From Bellilinea sp034411135 (GTDB taxonomy: Bacteria > Chloroflexota > Anaerolineae > Anaerolineales > Anaerolineaceae), in NCBI GenBank assembly GCA_034411135.1, contig DAOUMN010000056.1, positions 14,533 through 78,532 of the forward strand: a stretch of DNA of 64,000 nucleotides. The letters run 5' to 3'. Shown in pieces: positions 40,389 to 48,870 of the stretch (its first letter is position 1; every line of letters begins with the position of its first letter). The position numbers and the translations under genes were made by a program. A model generated the notes under the pieces. The model worked only from the letters and a program-made list of their open reading frames with translations, made no database searches and was not told the DNA's origin.

Positions 40389-43166
40389 ATGAGTTCGATG
40401 TCAATTCCGAATTACAGCCCAGGCGAAATCGAGGGTAAGTGGCAGCAGCGTTGGGAGGCAGATGGTTTGTATAACGCGAACATCGATTGGCAGCGTCCCA
40501 AGTATTACGCGCTGACCATGTTGCCCTATCCGTCGGGAGATTTGCACATCGGGCACTGGTATGCAATGACCCCCTCGGATGCACGCGCGCGCTTCATGCG
40601 GATGCAGGGATACAACGTTCTTTTCCCAATCGGATTCGACGCATTTGGTCTTCCGGCGGAAAACGCTGCCATCTCGCGTAACATCCATCCCAAGGTTTGG
40701 ACATACCGCAACATCGAAAACATGCGCCGCCAATTGCGCAGCATGGGCGCAATGTTTGACTGGCGGCGCGAGGCGGTCAGCTCCGATCCGGAATACTACC
40801 GCTGGACACAGTGGTTCTTCCTGAAACTGTTTGAACACAACCTGGCATATCGCAAAATGTCACCGGTGGATTGGTGCCCCAATTGCAACACCACCCTGGC
40901 TCGTGAGCAGGTTTGGGGCGAAGACCGTCATTGCGAACGCTGCGGCACGCCGGTGACCAAGAAAAACCTGGAACAATGGTTCTTCAAAACCACGCACTAT
41001 GCAGACGAATTGCTGCGCTTCGACGGCATCGACTGGCCTGAGCGGGTGCGCACACTCCAAACCAATTGGATTGGACGATCGGAAGGCGCAGCTGTTTACT
41101 TCACCACCCAAGATGAGGACGTGCTGGAAGTGTTTACCACTCGTCCGGACACCTTGTGGGGAGCAACCTTCATGGTGTTGGCTCCAGAACATCCGTTGGT
41201 GGCAAAGTTAACCTCTGAAGAGCAGCGAGCCGAGGTGGAAGCGTACATCCAACAGACCTTGCGGCAGTCTGATATTCAACGCGAGGCAGCCGACAAAGAA
41301 AAAATCGGCGTTTTTACCGGCGGCTACGCCATTAATCCCGTCAACGGGCGGCGAATACCGGTCTGGATTGCGGATTACGTGTTGATGACTTATGGAACCG
41401 GCGCGATTATGGCGGTTCCTGCCCACGACGAGCGGGATTTTGCCTTCGCGCTCAAGTTCGGGTTGCCCATCCTTCCGGTCATTGACCGACCAGATGGACT
41501 GGCAAAATCGTTTGCTCCGGTGGGTTCGATGCGCGCGGGTTTCGTGGCGGCGTTGCAATCCGCAGGGATTGCGTACGCAGAAGACGGTAAGGGAGTCTCG
41601 ATTTCATTAACTGCCGGGCAGGTGGATTCTTACCTGAATATTGCCAAAGAACACCTTAACAGTGGTTACTGGAATGAGGTGATCGGTTCGCGCTGGGTGT
41701 TCATCTTCGATAACGGAATGTGGGCGTGGGAATCGCTCGATTCCGAGGTGCGGATTCTGGCGCGGTGTAAAGAATTGGATCCACAAGTGCGCCAGGCACG
41801 CACGTTGATGGAAATGTTGTGGAGCCGCGAATTTTACCGCGATCTGCTCTTCCATGCTGAATATGGTGTAATGATCAATTCGGCTGAATTCAGCGGCACA
41901 GATGGAGAACGGGCAAAAGCCGAGGTGACCGCCTACCTGGAGCAGCAAGGCAAGGGTAAATACGCAGTCAATTACCGCCTGCGCGACTGGCTGATCTCGC
42001 GCCAGCGCTACTGGGGTGCACCGATCCCAATGTTGTTCTGTACCAGATGCGGAATTGTCCCCGTACCCGAAGATCAGTTGCCGGTAACACTGCCGGAGGA
42101 TGTCGAGTGGAAGCCAACCGGCGAAAGCCCGTTGAAGTTGCACCCCACCTGGCGGATGACCACCTGTCCACAGTGCGGTGGCAGCGCCGAGCGCGAAACG
42201 GATACGATGGATACCTTTATGTGTTCATCCTGGTACCACCTGCGCTATCTCAGCCCATGGTATCACCAGGGTCCGTTCGACCCTGCGGAGTACGATTACT
42301 GGATGCCCGTGGATACGTACACTGGGGGGATCGAACATGCCACCATGCACCTGATCTACACGCGCTTTTTCCATAAAGCCTTGCGGGACATGGGTATTGT
42401 CAAGGGGGACGAACCCATGCTGCAACTGCGCAATCAAGGTATGGTATTGGGCGAAGACTCAGAGAAGATGTCGAAGAGCCGCGGCAATGTGGTGGCGCCA
42501 GATAATCTGGTGACCGCCTACGGTGCGGATACCGTGCGCGCTTACCTGATGTTCTACGCTCGCTGGGACCAGGGTGGCCCGTGGAGCAGCGGCGGGATCG
42601 AAGGGGTTTCGCGCTGGCTGCGCCGTTTGTGGTCGCTGGTGCTGGAACCTGCAACCCATGGGGAAGCCAGTGAGGCAACCACTCGCAGCCTGCGGCGTAA
42701 AGTTCACCAGACCTTGCGAGCGGTTACCCGCGATTTTTGCGCTTTCGAATTCAATACCATTATCTCGGCGTTGATGGAATTGCTCAACGAGATGGGTAAA
42801 GCCAGGCAGCAGGCAGCCTGGGCAACGCCCGCCTGGAACGAGGCGGTGGAGATCTACCTGCGTATGTTGGCGCCGGTTTGCCCCCATATCAGCGAAGAGT
42901 TGTGGCACTTGCTAGGAAAACCGTATTCGATACATCACCAGCCCTGGCCGCAGGTGGATGAAGAAGCTGCTCGTGAGGAGGAAATCACCCTGGTGGTGCA
43001 GGTCAACGGCAAATTGCGCGACCGCATTGTGGTGGCGCTAGATATCTCCGCGGAGGATGCCAAAGCCCGTGCCATGGCGAGCGAAGGTGTTCAGCGTCAT
43101 CTGGAAGGTCGCACCCCGCGCCAGGTGATCTACGTTCCCGGTCGGTTGGTGAATATTGTAATTTGA
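40389..43166 (+). CDS. leuS: Leucyl-tRNA synthetase with unusual insertion
   Basis: 925 residues, longer than the usual 800-880. HIGH-type motif PYPSGDLHIGHWYAM (His at about residue 53), zinc-ribbon-like CPNC...CERC, an editing domain with TRPDTLWGATFMVLAPEHPL and GTGAIMAVPAHDERD (conserved editing Asp), then NYRLRDWLISRQRYWG and the KMSKS loop EKMSKSRGN (about residue 690). Between the editing domain and YGVMINSAEF lies an extra segment of about 90 residues (401-490, starting GVSISLTAGQVDSYLNIA). AGGAG lies before the ATG at 40389. Expression is under T-box control by uncharged tRNA-Leu. Confidence 0.96.
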   Translation: MSSMSIPNYSPGEIEGKWQQRWEADGLYNANIDWQRPKYYALTMLPYPSGDLHIGHWYAMTPSDARARFMRMQGYNVLFPIGFDAFGLPAENAAISRNIHPKVWTYRNIENMRRQLRSMGAMFDWRREAVSSDPEYYRWTQWFFLKLFEHNLAYRKMSPVDWCPNCNTTLAREQVWGEDRHCERCGTPVTKKNLEQWFFKTTHYADELLRFDGIDWPERVRTLQTNWIGRSEGAAVYFTTQDEDVLEVFTTRPDTLWGATFMVLAPEHPLVAKLTSEEQRAEVEAYIQQTLRQSDIQREAADKEKIGVFTGGYAINPVNGRRIPVWIADYVLMTYGTGAIMAVPAHDERDFAFALKFGLPILPVIDRPDGLAKSFAPVGSMRAGFVAALQSAGIAYAEDGKGVSISLTAGQVDSYLNIAKEHLNSGYWNEVIGSRWVFIFDNGMWAWESLDSEVRILARCKELDPQVRQARTLMEMLWSREFYRDLLFHAEYGVMINSAEFSGTDGERAKAEVTAYLEQQGKGKYAVNYRLRDWLISRQRYWGAPIPMLFCTRCGIVPVPEDQLPVTLPEDVEWKPTGESPLKLHPTWRMTTCPQCGGSAERETDTMDTFMCSSWYHLRYLSPWYHQGPFDPAEYDYWMPVDTYTGGIEHATMHLIYTRFFHKALRDMGIVKGDEPMLQLRNQGMVLGEDSEKMSKSRGNVVAPDNLVTAYGADTVRAYLMFYARWDQGGPWSSGGIEGVSRWLRRLWSLVLEPATHGEASEATTRSLRRKVHQTLRAVTRDFCAFEFNTIISALMELLNEMGKARQQAAWATPAWNEAVEIYLRMLAPVCPHISEELWHLLGKPYSIHHQPWPQVDEEAAREEEITLVVQVNGKLRDRIVVALDISAEDAKARAMASEGVQRHLEGRTPRQVIYVPGRLVNIVI

Positions 43167-43201
43167 CAACAGCGGCTGAAGGAGGAGCACCGTTTTTTAG
43201 T

Positions 43202-43232
43202 GCAGCAGCGAAGCCCCGCGCTTCGCTGCTGC
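43202..43232. repeat. 12-bp hairpin after leuS
   Basis: GCAGCAGCGAAG (43202-43213) and CTTCGCTGCTGC (43221-43232) pair perfectly around CCCCGCG; only GTTT follows, so it is at best a weak terminator. Confidence 0.6.
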
Positions 43233-43281
43233 GTTTAACCCAAAATTGAATGAAACACGGTATACTGCCGGTAGGAGAAAA

Positions 43282-43980
43282 ATGGAGGTTATTATTATGC
43301 GCCTGGAAGATTTGAACTGGATGGATGTTGAGGCGTATTTGAGAAAGGATAATCGTATCCTGCTGGTTATCGGCGCCTGCGAGCAACACGGTTACCTAAG
43401 CCTGTTGACCGACGTGCGCATTCCCCAGGCACTGGCAGATGCCGCCAGCCAGCGCACCGGGGTATTGGTCGCGCCGTCCTTGAATTTTGGTGTTTCCCCC
43501 TATTTTCTTAATTATCCGGGTACCATCAGCCTGCGCGCCAGCACGCTGCTTCAGGTAGTTGAGGACATGGTGCGTTCGCTTTACCGGCAAGGGTTTCGCC
43601 GCATACTGGTGTTGAATGGTCATGGTGGGAACGAAGGCGCACGAAACGTGTTAGTTGAACTGGCAAACGAATTACCCGATTTACAAGTGGCATGGTATGC
43701 CTGGTGGACTTCACACAGTGTTGAGGCGGTGGCGGAAAAGACGAAGTTGAAACCGGCTCACGCCAACTGGCTGGAGGCATTTTCGTTCGTTCGCGTGGCG
43801 GAATTACCAGAGGGTGAAAAAATCCCACCTTCCTTCCGTGGACTGCCGGGCGCTGTGCGGATGCGCGACGTGTTGGGTGATGGCAGTTTTGGAGGCTTTT
43901 ACCAGACGGATGAAAGCGTCATGGCGGAACTGTTCGAGGCTGCCCTGGCGGATATCCTTCTGCTACTTGAATTTGAATGA
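43282..43980 (+). CDS. Creatininase-family amidohydrolase
   Basis: About 232 residues. Metal-binding stretches: VIGACEQHGYLSLLTD (Glu, His, Asp), RILVLNGHGGNEGARN (N-G-H-G-G-N) and a Glu near ANWLEAFSF. These define the creatininase/mycofactocin MftE-like family of metal-dependent amide hydrolases. Two starts are possible: ATG 43282 with AGGAG six bases ahead, or ATG 43297 with GGAGG eight bases ahead. A TATACT hexamer at 43261-43266 would give a very short leader. The substrate is not known; no mycofactocin genes adjoin it. Confidence 0.87.
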   Translation: MEVIIMRLEDLNWMDVEAYLRKDNRILLVIGACEQHGYLSLLTDVRIPQALADAASQRTGVLVAPSLNFGVSPYFLNYPGTISLRASTLLQVVEDMVRSLYRQGFRRILVLNGHGGNEGARNVLVELANELPDLQVAWYAWWTSHSVEAVAEKTKLKPAHANWLEAFSFVRVAELPEGEKIPPSFRGLPGAVRMRDVLGDGSFGGFYQTDESVMAELFEAALADILLLLEFE

Positions 43981-44096
43981 GTTTCAAAAATGAGATAAAT
44001 TGGTAATAAGAACTATCTATACTTCGCCAGTCACAGCCAGGCTTAAAATGAGGATAAATTGCCCTCAAATTTTGTTTGGAATATTAAAAAATCATG

Positions 44097-44475
44097 TATA
44101 ATCTGTTAAAGAAATTGAAACTCCCTTTGTCCGGTTGGATACCTGGTTGATAAACCAGGCTGGTCTGGGAGAATAAGTTTGTGTCTGGATTTGCTCACTC
44201 TCCACTAGGAGGGTCGAGATTGAAAAAGATGCGCCGAAGAGGCTTATGGTTCTGTTTGTGGGGCAGGTGTAAACAGAACACGATTGATTGGTAAGTATCT
44301 ACCTGGAGTAAATCTGCATGGTAGTTGAGTGTGCCCTTCCTCTTGGCTATCTCTGAACCCGTTAAGGTTCCTGTGGGCTGTTCGCGGATTTCGCTCCACC
44401 AGCCTTTCTAACCCGCATCCTTTAACCCGCACAAACCGCTTCTTCCGTGTATCCACCGGTCAGCCAGGTATTCTA
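44097..44475 (+). ncRNA. Candidate structured RNA or long leader upstream of recX
   Basis: The 495-base gap 43981-44475 has no convincing gene. A TATAAT at 44097-44102 (with TTTGGA 16 bases ahead) should start transcription near 44109. The RNA would contain CCTGGTT/AACCAGG in an arm closed by CTCCC/GGGAG (44121-44170), CTCTCC/GGAGGG (around 44200), GTTCTGTTT/AAACAGAAC (around 44250-44280), GAACC/GGTTC and GGCTG/CAGCC. I cannot match it to tmRNA, RNase P RNA, SRP RNA or a riboswitch class. It could be a free small RNA or the recX leader. Confidence 0.4.
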
Positions 44476-45123
44476 TTGGAACCGGAGCGGAAGATTACCG
44501 CGCTTAAAGTGCAAAGGCGAAACCCCAACCGGGTGAATGTTTACCTGGATGGTGAATTTGCCTTTGGATTGTCACGGATCGTAGCCGCCTGGCTTAATGT
44601 TGGTCAACTGTTAAGCGAGGAAAAGATCCACGTGCTTCAGCAGCAGGAAACTCGCGAAGTAGCGTACCAACGTGCACTGTTGCTGCTCAGTTACCGGGCG
44701 CGTTCGGAGCACGAAGTGCGACAAAGACTGGGCGAAAAAGGCTTCGACCCACCGGTTGTGGATGAAGTGATCGAGCGCCTGAAAGGTGAACGGTTTTTAG
44801 GCGATGCAGAATTTGCCCGCCACTGGACGGAAAATCGCAGCCAGTTTCGCCCGCGCAGCCGGCGTATGCTGCGCTATGAACTGAAGCAGAAGGGAGTTTC
44901 GGAAGAACACATTGAAAAGGCTCTGGAAACCGCGGAGGATGAAAGTGAACTGGCGTACCAGGCAGGCATTCGTTACGCCCGCCGATTGGCGGGCGCAGAA
45001 CAGGAATTGTTTCGCAAGCGGCTGGCTGGCTTTTTAGCCCGGCGTGGCTTTTCTTACGGAACCATTGCTCCTGTCATTCGCCGCATCTGGTCGGAAGTGC
45101 AGGTGGAAGAGCCAAATACCTGA
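44476..45123 (+). CDS. recX: RecX-family regulator of RecA
   Basis: About 215 residues from TTG 44476 (AGG seven bases ahead). The sequence begins with KITALKVQRRNPNRVNVYLDGEF, as in RecX. The three tandem three-helix repeats follow: LLSYRARSEHEVRQRLGEKGF, then ELKQKGVSEEHIEKAL, then FLARRGFSYGTIAPVIRRI. RecX binds RecA filaments and limits recombination. The frame open to 44329 has no ribosome binding site. No recA gene is in the window. rny begins 23 bases downstream. Confidence 0.88.
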   Translation: MEPERKITALKVQRRNPNRVNVYLDGEFAFGLSRIVAAWLNVGQLLSEEKIHVLQQQETREVAYQRALLLLSYRARSEHEVRQRLGEKGFDPPVVDEVIERLKGERFLGDAEFARHWTENRSQFRPRSRRMLRYELKQKGVSEEHIEKALETAEDESELAYQAGIRYARRLAGAEQELFRKRLAGFLARRGFSYGTIAPVIRRIWSEVQVEEPNT

Positions 45124-45145
45124 CTCTGGAAAGAGGAATTGGAAC

Positions 45146-46684
45146 ATGGGAAATTTTGGATTGGAAACATTATTAATTATTTTGGTGGTGGATGTTATCA
45201 TCCTGGCTGTCGCAGTCTATTTGCTGTCCCGCTTTTTTACGGAAAAGTTCAAAAAGGATCAGCAAACCAAAGCCGACTCGGTGCTGTTGATGGCAAACGA
45301 GAAAGCACGCGAGATTGAGCTGGAAGCCAAGGATAAAGCGTTGAAAACGCTGCAGGAAGCCGAGGCGGAAATTAACCGGCGTCGCAGCGAAATTAACCGC
45401 GAAGAGGACCGCCTACAAAAGCGGCGCAGCGAGCTCGACCAACGCATTGAGCGGATTGAACAACGCGAGCAAATGATCAATAAACGCCAGTCGGCTTTGG
45501 ACAAGCGGATGAATGAGATCGACAAGATGTACGACCAGCAAATGGCGGAGTTGCAGCGTATTGCACAGATGTCCGTCGAGGAAGCCCGTGGCTTGCTGCT
45601 GGTCGAAGCGGAAAAAGAAGCCCGCTCGGACATGGCGCGGATTATCCGCCAGATCGAAGCCGAGGCACGCGCCGAAGGTGAAAAACGTGCCCGCGAATTG
45701 ATCGCCGAGTCGATCCAGCGGGTGGCTTCCGATCATGTCGTCAGCGTGACTACTTCGGTAATTTCGCTGCCTAATGAAGAAATGAAGGGGCGTATCGTTG
45801 GGCGTAACGGGCGAAATATCCGCGCTTTCGAGCAGGCGGCTGGTGTGGATGTTATCGTGGATGATACCCCGGAAGCCGTCACGGTTTCCTGCTTTGATCC
45901 GGTGCGGCGCGAAGTTGCCCGCCGTGCGCTGGAGCGTTTGATTGTGGATGGACGCATTCACCCGGCGCACATTGAGAAAGTGCTCAACGACGAGCAAAAG
46001 GAAGTGGACAAGAGCATCGTCGAGGCGGGTGAACAGGCGGCGTATGATGCTGGTGTTACCGGGCTGCATCCGGAAGTAATCAAAGTGCTCGGACGGTTGA
46101 AGTACCGCACCTCATACGGACAAAACCAGCTTGCACATGCCGTAGAGGTTGCCAAACTCTCCGCTGTGTTGGCGGCTGAACTGGGAGCAGATGTGGATAT
46201 CTGTCGGATGGGCGGCTTGCTCCACGATCTCGGTAAAGCTATGGATCACAACACCGATGGAACGCACGCGATGATCGGTGCAGAATTTGCCAAACGATAT
46301 GGCGTACCGGCGCGGGTGGTCAATACAATTGCTTCGCACCACCACGAAGTTGAACAGGAATCTGTTGAGGCAATCATCGTCGAGGCGGCAGATGCCATCT
46401 CTGGCGCGCGTCCAGGCGCCCGCCGCGAAGACCTGGAGCAATATATCAAACGTCTGCGCGCTCTGGAGGAAATTGCCAACTCGTTCAAGGGTGTCAGCCA
46501 GAGTTACGCCATTCAGGCAGGGCGCGAGGTGCGTATTATCGTCCGACCGGAAGATATTGACGACCTGGCATCTACCCGGTTGGCACGGGATGTTGCCAAA
46601 AAGATTGAAGAAACCATGCAGTACCCGGGTCAGATCAAGGTTACTGTGATCCGTGAAACCCGCGCGGTTGACTACGCTCGCTGA
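45146..46684 (+). CDS. rny: Ribonuclease Y
   Basis: 512 residues from ATG 45146 (AGGAA ahead). N-terminal membrane helix (LLIILVVDVIILAVAVYLL), long coiled coil (about residues 40-170), KH domain (about 200-265: NEEMKGRIVGRNGRNIRAFE) and HD domain (about 325-425: GGLLHDLGKAMDH, with IASHHHEVE). This is the standard domain set of the membrane-bound endoribonuclease that initiates mRNA decay. Full length, no anomaly. It lies just after recX and is followed ten bases later by the dehydrogenase-fusion gene. Confidence 0.96.
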   Translation: MGNFGLETLLIILVVDVIILAVAVYLLSRFFTEKFKKDQQTKADSVLLMANEKAREIELEAKDKALKTLQEAEAEINRRRSEINREEDRLQKRRSELDQRIERIEQREQMINKRQSALDKRMNEIDKMYDQQMAELQRIAQMSVEEARGLLLVEAEKEARSDMARIIRQIEAEARAEGEKRARELIAESIQRVASDHVVSVTTSVISLPNEEMKGRIVGRNGRNIRAFEQAAGVDVIVDDTPEAVTVSCFDPVRREVARRALERLIVDGRIHPAHIEKVLNDEQKEVDKSIVEAGEQAAYDAGVTGLHPEVIKVLGRLKYRTSYGQNQLAHAVEVAKLSAVLAAELGADVDICRMGGLLHDLGKAMDHNTDGTHAMIGAEFAKRYGVPARVVNTIASHHHEVEQESVEAIIVEAADAISGARPGARREDLEQYIKRLRALEEIANSFKGVSQSYAIQAGREVRIIVRPEDIDDLASTRLARDVAKKIEETMQYPGQIKVTVIRETRAVDYAR

Positions 46685-46694
46685 TCGGTTTGCC

Positions 46695-48845
46695 ATGAAA
46701 CAATTGCTGCAATACCTTCGCAACGGAAAGATCGAAGTTGTGGATGTGCCCACGCCGTCTGTGCGTACTGGTACTGCACTGGTACGCACTGCGGCTTCAT
46801 TGATATCAGCCGGAACCGAACGCTCGGTAGTGGAATTTGGCGGCAAAAACTTGCTGGCTAAAGCACGTTCGCGTCCCGACCTTGTGCGCCAGGTGCTGGA
46901 TAAAGCTCGCCGCGAGGGTCCGCTCTCCACACTCGAAACAGTACTCAACCGGCTCGACCAGCCGATGGCGCTGGGGTATTCTTCTGCCGGGACGATTGAG
47001 GCGCTTGGGGCGGGAATGGAAGGCTTTAAGGTTGGCGACCGGGTTGCCTGTGCCGGGGGTGGATTCGCCGTACATGCTGAATATGGCGTAGTGCCGCGCA
47101 ATTTGCTTGTTGCATTGCCGCCGCAAGTCGATCTGGAATCGGCTGCCTTCACCACATTGGGCGCGATTGCCCTTCAGGGTTTTCGCCTGGCAGAACCGCA
47201 AGTCGGTGACCGGATTGCCATCATCGGGCTGGGTCTGCTTGGTTTGCTGACGGTCGGCATTGCGCGCGCCGCAGGCTGCCACGTGTTCGGAATCGACCTG
47301 GATGCCCGCCGTATTGCGCTAGGGAAGGCAATGGGCGCGCATGCGGTCGCGCGATCTGGTGCGGAGGAAGCCGGGCGGGCATTCAGCCAGGGGCGCGGCT
47401 TCGATGCGGTGTTGATTTGCGCGGATACCCGCGCCAATGACCCGGTTGAGCTGGCGGGCGTACTGGCGCGTGACCGCGGTAAAGTAGTTGTGGTTGGTGC
47501 CGTCGGATTGAACCTGCCGCGCAAGAATTATTACGAGAAAGAATTGCAGTTCATCGTATCTCGATCCTACGGACCAGGGCGGTATGACGCTGAGTACGAA
47601 GAAAAAGGGCGTGATTATCCGTACGGGTATGTTCGCTGGACCGAAGGACGCAATATGCAGGCGGTGGTCGATCTGCTCGCCAGCGGAGCGCTGGATGTGC
47701 GCCCGCTGATCACTCACCGATTCCCAATCGAGCAGGCGGGAGAGGCTTACCAGGTGATTACCGGTAAAAGCGGTCAGCCGTTTCTCGGTGTGCTGCTCAC
47801 CTACCCGCAGCCGACAAACGAACCACGCGAACGCAAAGTTGTGCTCAAACCCGAGATCAAGGCCGTGAGTGGGCAGCCCGGATTAGGTGTGTTGGGGGCG
47901 GGCAACTATGCTACAGCGGTGTTTTTACCGGTGGTGGCGAGGACCGGCGGGATCGATCCGGTTGGGATTGCCACCGGCAGCGGCTTGAGCGCGCGCCACG
48001 CTGCCACTCGTTTTGGGTATGGATTTGCCAGTTCACAGGAGGAGGATATTCTCGATAATGAGCGGGTGCAGATTGTCGCTATTCTGACCCGCCACAATCA
48101 ACATGCCCGCCAGGTTGTGGCTGCCTGCCAGGCGGGCAAGCATGTATTTTGTGAAAAACCATTGGCGCTCAACATGGATGAGTTGGAGGCGATCCAAACA
48201 GCGCTGGAAAATCACCCGCAAAGTTTATTGATGGTCGGTTTCAACCGCCGCTTTGCACCGTTAACCCATCGACTGGTGGAATTTATCGGGCGGCGCAGTG
48301 AACCATTGGTGGTGCATTACCGTGTGAATGCGGGCTACATTCCCCTGAGTCACTGGGTGCACGACCCGGCGCAGGGCGGTGGGCGGATCATTGGTGAAGG
48401 TTGTCATTTCATTGATTACCTCACTTTCCTGATTGGTGAATTGCCGGTCAAGGTTCACACGTATGGAATTCCGGATGGTGAGCGTTACTGTGAAGATAAT
48501 GTGGTCATGAACTTTCTTTTTGCGGATGGGTCTGTGGGCATGGTGTCTTACCTGGCAAATGGGGATAAGAGCTTTCCCAAAGAGCGGGTGGAGGTATTTT
48601 GCGGGGGGCGGGTGGCAGTGCTGGATGATTTTCGCTCACTTGAATTGGTTCAGGATGGACAGCGTAAGACAACCACTTCCCGCTTGCGACAGGACAAGGG
48701 TCATCAGGCTGCCTGGTTGGCGTTTTTGCAGGCTGTAAAGAGTGGTGGTGAGCCGCCCATTCCATACCCACAGCTCTTTGGTGTGACCCGTGCCAGTTTT
48801 GCGGCGCTCAAATCGCTGCGCCAACGCGAAGAGATTACCGTTTGA
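46695..48845 (+). CDS. Zn-alcohol-dehydrogenase / Gfo-Idh-MocA fusion oxidoreductase
   Basis: About 716 residues from ATG 46695. The N-terminal half (to about 380) is an MDR-type dehydrogenase: GTALVRTAASLISAGTERS, GYSSAGTIEALG, VGDRVACAGGGFA and the Rossmann loop IAIIGLGLLGLL. Classical zinc Cys/His ligands are not obvious. The second half (about 395-716) is a Gfo/Idh/MocA oxidoreductase: GLGVLGAGNYATAVFLPV, GKHVFCEKPLALNMDE and GCHFIDYLTFLIG. Such fusions often accompany heparinase-like genes in exopolysaccharide loci, as here. They probably oxidise a sugar or sugar nucleotide. The stop is 25 bases before the heparinase-like start. Confidence 0.92.
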   Translation: MKQLLQYLRNGKIEVVDVPTPSVRTGTALVRTAASLISAGTERSVVEFGGKNLLAKARSRPDLVRQVLDKARREGPLSTLETVLNRLDQPMALGYSSAGTIEALGAGMEGFKVGDRVACAGGGFAVHAEYGVVPRNLLVALPPQVDLESAAFTTLGAIALQGFRLAEPQVGDRIAIIGLGLLGLLTVGIARAAGCHVFGIDLDARRIALGKAMGAHAVARSGAEEAGRAFSQGRGFDAVLICADTRANDPVELAGVLARDRGKVVVVGAVGLNLPRKNYYEKELQFIVSRSYGPGRYDAEYEEKGRDYPYGYVRWTEGRNMQAVVDLLASGALDVRPLITHRFPIEQAGEAYQVITGKSGQPFLGVLLTYPQPTNEPRERKVVLKPEIKAVSGQPGLGVLGAGNYATAVFLPVVARTGGIDPVGIATGSGLSARHAATRFGYGFASSQEEDILDNERVQIVAILTRHNQHARQVVAACQAGKHVFCEKPLALNMDELEAIQTALENHPQSLLMVGFNRRFAPLTHRLVEFIGRRSEPLVVHYRVNAGYIPLSHWVHDPAQGGGRIIGEGCHFIDYLTFLIGELPVKVHTYGIPDGERYCEDNVVMNFLFADGSVGMVSYLANGDKSFPKERVEVFCGGRVAVLDDFRSLELVQDGQRKTTTSRLRQDKGHQAAWLAFLQAVKSGGEPPIPYPQLFGVTRASFAALKSLRQREEITV

Positions 48846-48870
48846 TTTCTGCAAGGCGGATGGTTTCGCC

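Noticed and set aside
44244..44456. A 70-residue minus-strand frame in the recX upstream gap
   Set aside because: It runs across hairpins, lacks a ribosome binding site and resembles nothing.
44097..44475. Candidate RNA as tmRNA, RNase P RNA or 6S RNA
   Set aside because: No tRNA-like end with a tag frame, no RNase P conserved blocks and no closing stem with a central bubble typical of 6S were found.
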